From contig OZ025223.1 of assembly GCA_964019055.1 (NCBI GenBank), positions 6,004,625 through 6,068,624 of the forward strand: a stretch of DNA of 64,000 bases, in the 5' to 3' direction. Origin of the DNA: Anthopleura xanthogrammica. Taxonomy: Eukaryota; Cnidaria; Anthozoa; Actiniaria; Actiniidae. The position numbers were made by a program, and so were the translations under genes. Shown here in pieces: positions 24,034 through 59,044 of the stretch. Every line of letters begins with the position of its first letter. The first letter of the stretch is position 1. Below the pieces are notes generated by a model. That model searched no databases and was not told the origin of the DNA. It saw only the letters and a list, made by a program, of their open reading frames with translations.

Positions 24034-24104
24034 AATGGCGAGTAGGTCGTTAAGGAGTTGCTTGTTTTGTTATTCTAATTTCTGCTTTTGTTTTCTGATC
24101 TCAG

Positions 24105-24443
24105 AAGTGAGACTGAGCCTCCATGAACTACGCAGCCGCTGTTATGGTAATCTCTACAATCTATCCCAACAGCGGCTGCGTAGGAGAATACCCATGAAAT
24201 GGAGTTTTGAGCCGGAGTCGTAAATAGTCAGCATAATACATAGTGGTAGACACTAATTCCATTGTTTTCTTTTGGTGAGGCTAAGCCCCCATTAACTACG
24301 CAGTCGCTGTTAAGGTAATCTCTACATTCTATCCCAACAGCGGCTGCGTAGGAGAATACTCATGAACTGGAGTTTTGAGCCGGAGTCGTAAATAGTAATC
24401 ATAATAGAAAGTGGTAGACACTAATTCCATTGTTTTCTTTTGG
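24105..24443. repeat. Two tandem ~169-bp direct repeats, each with a strong hairpin
   Basis: Both copies contain ACGCAG(C/T)CGCTGTTA, TATCCCAACAGCGGCTGCGT, GGAGTTTTGAGCCGGAGTCG and TAGACACTAATTCCATTG in the same order. Within each copy the first two blocks form a stem of about 14 bp. Confidence 0.85.
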
Positions 24444-25001
24444 TTTGCTTTGTTTATTACTCACTAATTATAGAGCTTTTAAGTGTGATGTCAATCGAAT
24501 GAAAAAAAACTTCCGGGTCCAAGATGAAAAGCAGTTTTATAAAGATTTTTCTTACTTTTTCTTTAAGACAGGATTTGTTGCCCAAAGTTCTTATTATTTC
24601 AGGGAAAGGTTTTAAAAGTCATTGAGAACATTTTTCACTTTATTTTAGCGGTTTTTGTGAGCAGTTGGACCAGGAAATACGTCACAAGTTAACAGCCCTA
24701 TACGAGTTTGGTTCACGGGCCAGTAAAACTAGTCTAAATTCTATAAATGAACAAGGGCCGACTGTTAATCAACCTTATCTTTATCTTTAAGCACAAAGAT
24801 TCTGAAGATATTCTTGCTTCGTTTCTAAAGCCTGGTTTTCACTAGTGATACGAATACATACGTTATTGATCAACCCCTTTGGGTACAACAAAACATTCAG
24901 TTAAACTTAAAGAAATATCTGTATTTGCGTATGTCATTTGTGAAAAACAGTCTTTTAAGACTGGTAAAAGCAGTTATCCAATCTGTGGTTTGCATGAACA
25001 A

Positions 25002-25313
25002 TAGACCCCTTGCAGCACGTCGGAATGCAGTTCAATTTGGAGGGAAAAAAAATCGTTTCCAATTTTCAAGAGTTTGAAATTCTTTTGCCGGTTTGGCCCT
25101 CCAAATAGCTGGGTTTCAATCAGCTGATAAAAGTCTTTGAATCTCATTATCTGCTCCAAATGGTAGTCAAACACTGACCACTATGGGCTGTCAGCCAGAA
25201 GGAATACTATTGAAAACTTGTGATTCAGCTGATGAACATTCCACACGAGAAGGAAATGACGTCAAGTGAAACCCAGCTATTGAGCAACATTCCGACGTGC
25301 TGCAAGGGGTTTA
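25002..25313. mobile_element. Inverted-repeat element related to 32150-32270
   Basis: TAGACCCCTTGCAGCACGTC at the left is mirrored by GACGTGCTGCAAGGGGTTTA at the right. The interior shares GATTCAGCTGATG.(A/G)CATTCCACACGAGA and ATGACGTCAA with 32220-32265, inside an Scm intron. Confidence 0.7.
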
Positions 25314-25391
25314 TCGGTTACTTCACAGCATAAACAAATAAAATCCCAGTCAACAAGAGGGCGTTGAACGGGTAAGGGCTGTTTTTGTTCT

Positions 25392-47708
<22,317 letters not shown>

Positions 47709-47758
47709 GATGAAAAACACGAGTTTCGCGCCTTCAACAGATTCCAAGATGGCCGCCC
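47709..47758. promoter_or_regulatory. Scm 5' flank with a YY1/Pho-like motif
   Basis: CAAGATGGCCGCC at 47746-47758 matches the vertebrate YY1 (fly Pho) core, AAGATGGCNGC, 38 bases upstream of the Scm ATG. In other animals YY1 sites at this location often sit over the transcription start. The function is inferred from the motif alone. Confidence 0.45.
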
Positions 47759-47908
47759 ATGCGAGAAGAGAGAAGTGATTTGGTCACAGCAAAATACCTC
47801 TTAGGGCCAGATGCTTTAAGTGCAGATCAGGTCCCCCGTGTCGTTGAGCTGTCAGAGCAGATGAATAGTGCCTTATCTCATGTAGTGGTTATCAAACGGA
47901 TGGGATAG
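47759..47908 (+). CDS. Candidate 49-residue micro-ORF divergent from Scm
   Basis: A short plus-strand frame opens with ATG at 47759 and stops at 47906-47908. The peptide (starting MREERSDLVTAKYLLGPDAL, then VPRVVELSEQMN) is polar, helix-like and free of the low-complexity look of random frames here. It begins 50 bp from the Scm start codon on the other strand, so the two would share a bidirectional promoter. It could equally be the first exon of a spliced gene (GTAGTG at about 47881 is a possible donor). No family is recognised. Confidence 0.3.
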   Translation: MREERSDLVTAKYLLGPDALSADQVPRVVELSEQMNSALSHVVVIKRMG

Positions 47909-50900
47909 CTACGATAGAGTGTTGTGGTTGGTGTTGCTTGTTGGTAGACAACAGATAACAAGTCAGGTACCTTCAAAAAACTCAATCAAAATCAAAACAA
48001 GATTCCTCTAGTCTGTACGAAAACTTGATTTTACACCTCTTAAGAAATAAATTGAACGGTTCAGGTATTAGGATTGAGGAAAATAAACAGAAGAAAAGCC
48101 TAAAATTGCGCTGAAGTGTAGAAGCTCAAGTCTAAAATCTCCCAACCATTAGAAACGCGTGACAAATCTCTCCCTACAGGGGGTAGGCTTGAGCATAAAA
48201 TGAAAGAGCGCCAAAATGGGACACTATTTACTTATCCTGTTTTCAGCTTTTTGAAGCTCTCGACTTGTATATTATAGTTTGGTGTCTATGAAACAACCAA
48301 AAACGTCAAAAAGACGAAGAAGAGCTATATTCAGGACTTTAAAGAATGTTGCTTTTACTCTTCCCCGTGTAGAATGATCCATTCATTGATGTGTTCGAGG
48401 TCCTGCCATTTTAGATAAGACGCAGCCAAAATGGCGAACGATTCGCAATCAGCGTAAGACACTGTAAGATCCACCAATAGCAAGATAAGAGAGTGCTTGG
48501 CTATCAAGTCCATCTAGAGCGGAAGATCTCTTTCTGAGATACTGACTTACGTATAAAGCGCCCGTTACGAGTATATGAGCGAGACTCGTTGTTTGTCAGT
48601 AGATGCTCAACAAGATAGCTCCGTTAAATCACTCTGAGCGTGATTTATTACATTTCCAAGCTGTTTTTAGTCCAAATTAAGCTCTAAAAAACAGTGTTCT
48701 ATGTGGTTAGTACAAAACATAAGTGCATATTTTTTGATCATGGTAAGAAAAATATAAAATATAGTTGAAAACTGGCCCTATTTGCTGGAGGGTGCCGATG
48801 TGTCTATACGATAACGATCTGCGATAGGTCAAGATTATAAGATAAAAAGAGCGCCTAAAAACTTAGCAAGCTCCAACCAATACAGGTCTTAGTATTGCTG
48901 ATCTCAACTGATACCAAAACTATTAATATCGATTCTTTAAACTTAAATATTCCATGGGGATTTGGGTATCAGTGAATTTCTTATCGTTTTTGGCATCACA
49001 AAGCCGCGGTTGTCTTTGTTACTGTGTGGTAGAGAATTCTTCTTTCTACCTCGCTGCCTCTTGCTTCTCCGATACCTAGTTTGTTGGAGTACCAGTGACC
49101 TACGCCCAATTGTTACAAAAATGCTGAAAATCAAGATAATTTACAAACTTTGGCGATTTTTACCGGCAAAACTCAATGAAACGATATTGATTGCGGGTCT
49201 GCCAAAAACCCATTCACAGCAAATAAATCCAGTGTTATCACAAAATGAGATCAAATACACTATTATAATATAAATGAAAGAGATTTGATCTTTTTCCGTG
49301 TAGCGCATATATATATATATTTAAGAAGGAAACTTCTATGTGAAGGCGACAGCGGTACTGACGTTTTTGAATGAAAAAAATACATCAGTTTTTCAGTTTA
49401 TCGGTTTTTTTTTCAGTGTGCACTTAAAAATAATTATCGTGTGCCGCGTGCCGCGCGGGATTTTCGCGCTCTCTTATCAAACTCACATGCATCATGCTAG
49501 GAAAAAATAGTCATAAAAACGCGGAGTTTTCAGTTTTCCCATTGCGCGTGCGTAGAAGCAGGTCACATGACGTCCTTCAGCTCTAATGTCCTGGCGCCAG
49601 TATTCCTCCGTCTGTTTTATTGGTTTAAGCGTGTAGAGACAATATTGGGAGTCTAATATTGAGGATTCTTGTCGGAACTGTTTTGCAGGTTGTCAGCGTT
49701 ATGTAAAGTAGCTCATATCTTCAAGGGAAATCTACTCATTTGCCGTTAATATCACGGTCAAATTCGAAAGTACAATGAAATTAGTGTTCCAGGATCTCGT
49801 AAATTAAAGAAATCATGATCAAACTTAAATAGACCGCCTCTTTAGCTTGGCCGTAATTTTTTTCCATTCATGGCGTGTACCGCTCGTCCTGCCGGGCTCT
49901 GAGCACGTTGTATGTGAGTAGAATAGTTTGTTAGTTCAGCCCTCGGCTGTGCTTCAAGGGTTTTTCCTCTGGATTTTCCCGCTTTCCTCCTTCCGTAAAA
50001 GCCAACTTCTAAATTCCAAATGGAATCCTAGTGGACGAATAGCTACTCTGTAGGGGAGCCACTGATAAATCCCATTTATTTATTCTGATTATTTTTAATT
50101 TCAGACCACGTGTCATTCTCTTGAGAATAAAATTCTTTGTTTGAGTTGTATCCAATTCATGTGTCTAGAGGATGCACGTGGTCTGAAATGGCAAAACATT
50201 ACGCTCAAGCTCAGAAGAGGTCTAGGAGTTTTTTGGTTTTTTTTGTAGCCGTCCTTGTCGGTCCCGTGACTCCCATCCTGTCCCAAGACTCCACAAATAT
50301 AAAACCTTCACCTTCAAATTTTATCGATACCCTGAACAACCTCTGGGCTGATCGAAGTCACGTAATAATTACGACCCACTTGAGTATTCCCGTTGAACTG
50401 AAACTGCTGATCGTTGGAATGATGTCAATACAATACAATACTTTTTTATTCACATTTCTAATAGTATATACATTTACAAGTTTACATATTTTACTCTTTT
50501 TTTTTCCAGTACAAGTATTTTGAAGGTTTTTTTTTTTTAGCAAAAATATAATTATAATTTTGAAATGTCGCTTCAAAAGTAAAAATATCTGAGTTTACTA
50601 CCGCGACATTCCTGACTTGGAACCCATTGAGTAAGGCAATGAGTCATGTTCAAAGTTTTCTTATCTTAATACTCAGATGCTCCTTTTGCCCCCACTAAGC
50701 AAACTAAGATGGTGCGAATATCTTCAAAAGCCAACTATAATTAATCACTCTCGACCCATGTACATCGGCTTGTACTTGACCAATTTTGTATCTAGATCTG
50801 AAAGCCTACGTTTCTTGAGTGAGTCAGGGTGAGAATTCTAAGAATGTGAAAATACAGTCTCTGTCACGGCATGGAATAGAAGACATTCGTTTAACCAATC

Positions 50901-51039
50901 ACAGTTCACGAGGAAATTTTTTCATCCAATAAGAAACATTTTTGTGTATATACCAGGCCCATCACGGTCACACCACATCAGCTCGCTGTACCACGAGTCT
51001 TTCGCACTGATACGGAATCTGTTCCATAGACATTAAGCT
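47909..51039. other. Intergenic, mostly unassigned
   Basis: No credible gene. It contains an inverted-repeat relative (50098-50200) of the element at 34223, and a possible second YY1-like site (CAAAATGGCGAACG near 48428). Open frames at 48943-49273 and 50137-50523 lack any recognisable domain; the latter reads into hydrophobic AT-rich sequence. Confidence 0.5.
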
Positions 51040-51390
51040 TTATTATTCAAATTATTTTTCTGTCGTCTTGATTGGCCGAGAGAACTGCAAAAAACTGCCT
51101 ACAGATAGTGGTCTGCTCATGCGCATTACGATGCAAAGCCGTTTTAATTGCTGCAAGTAATGGTCTGCTCATGCGCAGTAACGTTGCAATTGTCAACATG
51201 GCTCGCTTCCCTGAGCTGTCAGAAAAGGACTTGGCATGTTTGATTGACTGCAAAAACAGGAAAAACGCACAAAAAATATTTCGGATGATGGAACAATTAT
51301 TGAACTCGGTTATCACAAAATATCGTGATTTGTTAGCATCTCGTAATAACAAATCACGATTTTTTCATCAACCTCGTCCTATAATTGTTT
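51040..51390 (+). mobile_element. Dispersed element with a short coding remnant (possible Crypton/KIAA1958-like N-terminus)
   Basis: The most complete of three related copies (others at 30095-30450 and 26430-26545). From ATG at 51198 it encodes MARFPELSEKDLACLIDCKN followed by RKNAQKIFRMMEQ and then a stop. From memory, the layout resembles the N-termini of cnidarian KIAA1958/QRICH1-like tyrosine-recombinase (Crypton) proteins. That assignment is weak; the repeat nature is clear. Confidence 0.6.
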
Positions 51391-51924
51391 AATGGAGACG
51401 AGACATTCAAACTTGCAATCGAAAGTCTAGACATGAATGATATTTGACGAATTATCCAATGGCTAGACTTTAAAAAAGTCCTTTATTGTCCCTCTTTCTT
51501 ATTACAATTTTTAACGTGTTGTGAAGAGAACTTTTATCTCCGCTCAGGTAGTGCGCGCTAAATTTTTAACAACAAATTTGATGAAGCGGGATCCGTTTTT
51601 TTTTTGCTCGAAAATCAAATGTAATTCCTGCGAAAAAAAGTCGGCCACGCGCTACTGGTAAGTCTAACCGAAAGCATGCGCGCTGCTCATGAGCTAAACG
51701 TTTTGACGAGTTCAGCATGCGCAATAATTCTGCTGGCTGTGATTGGTGAAGTGGTGAGTGTTGCTGAATTTTGTACGAAAACCGGTCTTAGTGCGCACCC
51801 TTAAATTTAATGTTCAAGTTGAACACGACCAGTCAAATCAAATGTTTAATACCTTGTATGGTAGTAAGCTAGTATGGTTACTATGTGTGATTCCAAAAAT
51901 TTGATTGGTAAACCTTTCATGAAA

Positions 51925-52405
51925 AAAGTAAATCCTCTATTAAGCCCCCCACCCTCTCAAATAAGCCCCCCTCTCTAATAAGGCCCCCTTTTTAAAGGAA
52001 GAAATTTATTAAGCCCCCCTCTCTTTTAAGCCCCCCTGCGTTCCCTTCCCCTCCCCTCCCCTCCCCTCCCCTCCCCTCCCCCTTCACAACTAAATTCACA
52101 ATGATGGTAAATCATACTTGAGAGACTAACACAAGTGAATCAAATGTTGAAAATGCCGTGTAATTTGAACAATACATATACCATGTCTTTAACATCCCTA
52201 TAAATTATGTGATAAAGTCCATAGTAATACAGTCTAATCCTGAGTTTACCGTGTTGGAATGAAGTTATCATATCATATTATATCCTGATAGCATAGAACT
52301 TACTGCGTTTCGGCTAAATCAATAAGCCCCCCTCCCTATTAAGCCCCCCTCTCCAATAAGCCCCCCCCCCCCCCCCCCTGAATTAGATAAGCCTCCCGGG
52401 GGATT
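51925..52405. repeat. Region bounded by AAGCCCCCCTCTC repeats
   Basis: Units of (T)AAGCCCCCCTCTC with short spacers occur at about 51945-52035 and again at 52323-52375, the first followed by a CCCCT minisatellite (52044-52081). The ends suggest a dispersed element. Confidence 0.6.
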
Positions 52406-55400
52406 TACGGTAAGTAACTTTCAGCTTAAACCGGGTTTTGCAGAAAATAGTGGAACTACATAGATGCATACATTCTGGATAGTTAACAAAGCACAAGAAT
52501 ATTCGTGTTTATATAATCAATTCCTTTGATTGTTCAAACATCTTGACATAACAAGTTCGGTGCATAATTTCACGATATAAAACGTGAAAGTATGCTCCGA
52601 GCTTATTGCATCAAGTGTATGTAGTTTCCAGCGCAATGCGTGTTCAGTGATGTAAGTCTTATCTTCATGTACCTCCAGCAAGATCCAGCCTGTTCACATA
52701 CTTATAGACAGGATCGTATGCTTGTAAGCATAGTGTCTTTGAAGCATTCTAGTAAACACGTTGAGCTGCATCCTTCGATGAATTAGCTGCTGGAAAAATA
52801 TATTTAAAAAATTAAAATTTTATCGATACCCTGAAATCTGAGCTGATTTAAGTCAGGGCACGGCTAACTCAAAGTCGAACCCTGAAACAACGTCTGGGCT
52901 GATCTAAGCCTCAGAACACGGCTAATTCACAGATTGAATTAGAATTTAGCCTTTTACGCTTTGCAGAGCTAGGAAAACTAGAGGACCCGGAGAAAAACCC
53001 TTGAATAGGCCTTTCCAAGATACAATCGAACGCACATGTACAGGCGGCATTGTCCTAGCTCTTACTTTTCTTCACTGGTCCATCGTTTCTTAAGTAAACA
53101 GCAAAACTATTTACGGGCAAAATCCGGATCCGGTTCATCCCTAATGTTGTTTCTTTACTGATGTTTTCCTTTTCTTTTAAAACTCTTCCGTTTTCCATAA
53201 TTATAAGTAGATGATGGTCAGAGACTGTACCATATCCACGGTCCATATCCATGGTCCCATGAGTGGCACTCATGGAGCAGACCGCTTGAGTGCCCTATAT
53301 CGCATGATGGAGTGAAGAAAACGTACCACGTGTTGGTCATGTATAGATCTACTAGGAACACATGAACTAAGACTATATAGTCTCTATAGATCTTACTCTG
53401 TTATAAACAGGACAACGTGCGAGCTTCATTCTGCTCTTATGCTGACTCCAAAGGCTCTGCCCTGTAGCGCCGGCACGGTCGCGTTATTACCGAGTTATTT
53501 GAGCTTTCTAAACCTTTTTACATGGACTACTACAGCTAGCCCTAAGTGGCACGTTAAATTTCTCATTTACTCTGCTTTATTTTAGAGGGCAGTTCGCTTT
53601 AACGGTAATTTAGATTACACTTGGATGGCCAGCAAAGCATAAGCCAAGGAAATCTACAAGACACAAGTACCTTCTCTGATGTCAGTTCAAGGTCCAAAGC
53701 AACTTATGGCGTACTAGAAAATCTAATGGCACACTATATATATAGATAACACAGACGATAGCGCAAGATACACACCAACTGATCTGCAAGTGACTAGATG
53801 AATGTAACTGAAAAAGGGCTTCCTAAGCTAAGGAATGTAAAATTGTAATGTTCCAATGAAAGGACCACATACCTAGTCATGTTAAAACCTCACTGAGTTA
53901 ACTACACTGGGGACCACAAAAGAAAACTGGCTAGCAAGAAAACTAATTTAAACTTCGTCATATGAAGCACAGATGATAAAAACGTCTATATATATTTATT
54001 ACACATTTAGGGTCGATATCCGTGAAATAAAGCCGTGAATAAAAACCATATCAGTGAAGTGATACGATATCACTTCACGGCAAACTGTCCAATAAAATCT
54101 CGCTATATATAATAATATATAATCGACCCTAAATGCGGACTCGCTTGTTCGCGATATGACGGAAAACTCGTGAATAAAAATGATATCAGACTCTTAACAT
54201 GTGATAATCTCTATGAAGGTAATTTGCGCAGCGTGCGTTTTAGACTTTTTAGTCCTTCGTCTGAGTAAAGTAAAAATAAATAAATAAACTTTTATAATGA
54301 TCAACTTTTGTATCAACGCTCGTCAGTATCTTACAAACAACTTACCATGCATTTCATTGACAGTCCAGCGGTTAGTATAAGGTACATACATATACTCATC
54401 TCACACAAGGTTTTCTGTACATATCCTGGTGTGGAGTCAGGGATGAATGAAAGGTTGGCCTCAGTGTTTGTTGGTTATAGTAATGGAAGGCACCAATTTT
54501 ATTTATTGAAACATTGGGAGGATCAAAGAGCGCCGACAAGGAGACCCAGGCAGGTACTACACACCTATACAAATGATTGAACATGACTCGAGTACCATTT
54601 GCATCAATATCTATGGCTAAATCCCGTTTTTTCCCAACACGCTTAAACTTTTACCTTAAACAAATTTATTTATGGCTAAATCAATGCAAACGTTTTGAAA
54701 ATTCACAGAATTTTTGAATTTTACTTGTTGCTCTATCTAACCTTTGTTTACATCGTTTAGAACTTTCTTAGGGCTTTGTCAGAGCGTTAAGATTATTGAA
54801 TCAAATCCTAAGTACCACGTGTTTGTAATGAATGTCTTGTAGTAATATCCAATAAAATTACTGATGGATCATTAGCGCTTTCAATGGGGTCATTGTAAGG
54901 AGTGTTTTGTTTCTAAGATACTTTTGTGTACCTTGTATTTGTACAATAGATTACTTTTGATCCTCATCATTACTCTCTGTTTTCGTAAATACGATTTACA
55001 TTTGTACATCAATTCATGAATACTATAGAAAAGTTCATTGGATGACGAGGGAATACTCCCGTTTCGAGTTCTCTTTTACGCTGTGTTAGCCTCAAAACCG
55101 TGTAATATATTCTTTTATTCAGTAACAGCCCGTGGAAATTCAAGAGATCTGTGTGTAAAGAAGACGATAAAAATACTTTGAAATTTCACGAGTTTTATCT
55201 AAATTTCTGCATAATTTACGCACAATTGAGGCTAACACAGCGTAAAAGAGAACTCGAAACTGGAGTATTCCACGATGAATTTTACGAGTAAAAACGATAT
55301 TGCACGAGTCGCGAGTGAAATTCATCGTGGAATTCCCTCGTCATCCAATGAATTTTACTTGAAGCCCATATCACAAAATAAGTGCTCTAACAGCGACTCG

Positions 55401-57429
55401 GATGAGGATAAAAAGCAAGAGAAAGAAAAACAAAACGCGGACTTCCTGATTTTTCATTGAATTCATCTTTTCAGACTGCTATCAAACATTCTTCGTTTTT
55501 ATAGCAAAATTCGCTTTTTAACAAAGTTAACTATTTCCATTTATATTCTTTGCAAAATAATCTTCCTTTTTTGATTGTTTTTAATGCCATACGTTAAGAA
55601 AATCAAGTGATAATAAGACAAAAGCATTTTTTTTTTGTGCGGGATCCCTGATCTTTCATTGAATTCAGCTTTGAAAGCGTTGGATTCCGCGCTGAATCCT
55701 TCCCTATCTACGTCACATATTCGTCATCTCGGACCAATCAGCGCGCGAGTTTATTTTGTGATATGGGATTCTAACTGTATAGTGATGTGACAATACTGGA
55801 GTACTGGCCAATATCCATTTCCATAGACGCGGCAAAGCCAACTAGCTTGAATTCAATCTTGGAATTTTGGCTGCTGTCAATCAAATTTCCAAAAGTCTGA
55901 GTTCTTATTCTAACATTAAACTAATAAACTAATATTAAGCCAAAAAAACCTAGGCATCTTGACAGGCCTGTGTTGGTCGCACAAGTATACAATGTATAAT
56001 AAGTTATGGACTTCTGACGAGCAGGGATAATTCTCCCTTAGTTAATCTCGTTTTCCACCTTGATTTACCAATTTCTACCCTGTTCTATTTTTTTTTTTTT
56101 GTAACTGCTTTTATCTAGGAAATGCTCACAAACTAATTTTCATAGAGTTTACGAATCAATATTTTTGTGTAGTTTTGCTTTGTAGTCTGAGTCTTATTCA
56201 GGCGTTTGGAGGCTTATTGGCCAAAACTTAGCATTTCATACGCTCATTCGTTTGTAACTGCTTTTATCAGTATTTTTGTGTAGTTTTGGTTTGTAGTCTG
56301 AGTCTTATTCTGGCGTTTGGAACCTTACTGGCCAAGACGTAGCATTTGATACGCTCAAGCGCTTTTCATTCTAAGGAGACATGCCTTTAAATCTTGTATT
56401 CTGTCTAAAGATACCGACAAGGAGGTTGCATTATGAAATGACCAGGGACACCTGCAAAAAGAAATAATGATCACTTAGAAAATTGTGATTTTGGTGTGGA
56501 CAGCGCGTTACATTCCTACATAGTGGAAGACAGGACAAAGCTACTGGTATATACTATAAGGGATCAACTGTGCGCATATCAGTACATTATATACTGTGGA
56601 GGGTCCTGAAGGGGGAAGGGGGTCCCAATCCCATTTCCCAGCCCAAAATTTTGAAAAATCCCAGTCCCAGTCATGCAAAATTTCTGCAGAGCTATAGAGA
56701 TTTTGCAAAATCCCAATACAATAAGGGCTAAATCCCAGTCCCAGTAAATGAAATCCTATTTTCCCAGCCTTAAAAAAGGCGAATCCCAGCTCTCATTTTA
56801 CTCCATCATGACCCTCACAGTGGAATGTTAAGGTAAAGTTATTTCTTGAACGATTAAAATAGGGAGAAACAACGAAGCCTTTGCCTTTCTAACAATCCTC
56901 CGGCATTTTGTGTTGTTTATATTTGGAATCTGTATCCGAAAGCAACTAGGAATATCTTTACTCCAGCCCTGGATGCCGGAATGGTATGCCTAACCTATAG
57001 CAGGTCAACACTCATCGAGATTCATGCTGGTCGGGTGACTCATTGCTGCCTGGGTAGAACCCATTATTTATCGCCTGGGGATAGTCACCCCCCCCCCCCC
57101 CCAATCCTAATGCAGCTTTTAAAAGCCTTTATAGGCCTGAAAAATTCAAATTTTTGTATTAGGCATGAAAAAAATTGCATAGTTAAATATTAATTTAACA
57201 AAAAGCATTGGCATCACAAACGGAAGGAACTAGGGGGGTGCGGGGGCATGCCCCGAATATTTTTGAAATTCAGACCCTAGGAAATGCGATTTCAAGCGTT
57301 TTGAGAGGTTTATTTGCGAAATATATTTATTAGATTGCAGTTATGACAAATTTGCACATTCTCATACCTGATATGATTTAGTATAGAAAACATCTTAAAT
57401 GTATAATCCTTACTAAAAGTTCTTCGTTG

Positions 57430-57830
57430 TCAAAGTTTACAAACCACTGCTATGGATTTTGGCAGATTTCTCATCATAAAAGCACAAGACGAACCCCATG
57501 ACACTTTTAAATGGTAATACCGCTGATCGCTCGTCCCAATCTCCCATTCCTTATTCCCGGTTTTAGTAACGCCAACTTTTTAATGGTATACCCTAATGCA
57601 AAGCTGTCGACGAGATTTGGTGATTTCCAGTTGGTTGTCTTCAACAGGGGCGGATACAGGTAAATCTTGTAAAATCTTGGATCCACCCCTGGTCCTGGAC
57701 ACCGGCAGAGACCTTGGATGTTGACTATTAGTATGGAGCGGTTGTGTGTTTATCCAAACCAAACACGAGAAATACAAAAAGTATCTTGGGCGCAATTTTA
57801 GTCTTGACGAGTTATAAACTAATTTTAGGT
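57430..57830 (-). repeat. Dispersed repeat, inverted relative at 63050-63310
   Basis: The minus strand encodes CLVWINTQPLHTNSQHPRSL and the plus strand at about 63102 encodes CLVWINTQPRHTKSQHPRSL. Both are followed by a region with ATGG(G/A)GTTCGTC-like and TGCCAAAATCCATAGCA sequence. The pair flanks the C-type lectin gene in opposite orientation. The frames are broken, so this is an old repeat, not a gene. Confidence 0.65.
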
Positions 57831-58204
57831 GAGGATCGGTGAGGATTCGATGGCTTTTGCGTAGTATTCTTGATTCATAAATGATACGTCTTTTTATTTG
57901 ACATTAATATATGCCAAATGGTCATCCTCGAAACCTGTCACGTGTTACCATGTTTAAATAAAATCGCTTACATGACGTCAGATATTTTCTTATTGAGACT
58001 GTGACAATACGATGGGCTCATTGTTATTTTTGAGGTGGGTTCAAACCAAAGCAGGCAAGACCAATGTGTATCACACAATGAAACAGCAAAATTGATTAGC
58101 TTCCTTCGTTAATGCCATCAATGTGGTCGCCATGTCTCTTGACCTACTCGGGAATGCTTGCAAGCCATTAATAACGATTTATCTGATTCTTATAATTTTT
58201 TATT

Positions 58205-59012
58205 TAAGTGCTACTCGGATGAAATTTTTGACTACCTTTTTTTGCATGGATTGAAAGACCTTTGATAGTGAAGTGAAATGTTGCTTTTCTTTTTCAAATA
58301 TCGTTTTTGCTTCTAAAGATATTGGAGTTTTAAAAATGGCGGCCATTGTTCCTGATGACGTCATACTCTCAATACTTGACCAGCCTAAGATTACGATAAG
58401 CTATATCTCAGCCCAATTTCATTCAAAATCAACCAAATTTAGCAGTATTGTAGTACTCTGGCTGTTATTCAAAATCAATTATACACATCCGTTGTCATAG
58501 CAACAACTTCGGTTCCAGGCCAACCCTACCTTAAATTCAAATTTTAACATTTCGACCTTTATAAAGAAATGGTATCAAATGAGGCTTAGTAAAAATATCT
58601 CTTATGGTCAGAGGCAAAATTATAGTCCAGCAATTTTTGCTCAAATTGAAAAATAACAAAGCAATCGCAGTTAAAGCTAAAAATGTTATCAGGGGCCTGG
58701 ACACCAGTAAGTTGCCATAGCAACCATAGTTTGTGCTTTTTCATGTTTCATACTTTGAATCCAAGTATACTGCTGCCAAAAATTGAATGACATTCATCAG
58801 AAACTTTGAGAAATATGCTGAAATATATATTGAAGCAAACTGTTAGTTGAGAGTATGACGTCATCAAAGTCCTAATTAGCATAAACTGAAAACTTGTATA
58901 TCTCGCGAACTAAAAATGCTAACAAGAAATGGGAAACGTCGGTTTTCTTCTTTTGTAAAGTAATTTATCATGTATTAAAATAGTAAAAACTGGAGACATT
59001 GAAATTAGGACC
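58205..59012. mobile_element. ~800-bp member of the MITE family at 3129-3400
   Basis: It begins TAAGTGCTACTCGGATGAAA. In reverse it ends with TGGTCCTAATTTCAATGTCTC followed by CTTTACAAAAGAAGAAAACC and CATTTCTTGTTAGCATTTTT, matching the short copy. The extra ~530 bp has no intact ORF. Confidence 0.65.
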
Positions 59013-59044
59013 ATCCCTCCAGACATCGAGTGCTGAAGCACAGT

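Larger units (their letters stand above)
22760..25391. other. Intergenic: GPCR 3' flank, SINE, tandem hairpin repeats, inverted-repeat element
   Basis: No credible gene is seen. Besides the elements listed separately it contains AATAAA-like sites for the GPCR transcript (for example 23672-23677). Near 24645 the minus strand reads AATAAA, about 0.75 kb beyond the Scm stop. Confidence 0.5.
52406..59044. other. Intergenic, repeat-rich, no firm gene
   Basis: Fragments of a repeat with ACCCTGAAACAACGTCTGGG and GGCTGATCTAAG (52820-52920; relatives at 50327 and 2985), a partial palindrome at 53990-54140 (TTTAGGGTCGATAT mirrored), an inverted repeat at 55035-55345 (GATGACGAGGGAAT and ATTCCCTCGTCATC, with TTACGCTGTGTTAGCCTCAA mirrored) and a cluster of AATCCCAGTCCCAG words at 56620-56790. 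A minus-strand frame at 53055-53273 has no recognisable domain. Confidence 0.5.

Noticed and set aside
50137..50523. 128-codon plus-strand ORF with hydrophobic end
   Set aside because: It runs from a dispersed repeat into AT-rich DNA; no domain, no sensible signal peptide and no splice context.
53055..53273. 72-codon minus-strand ORF ending at a donor-like AAAAGTAAGAG
   Set aside because: The composition looks somewhat coding, but I see no domain, no acceptor and no neighbouring exon, so I could not support a gene.
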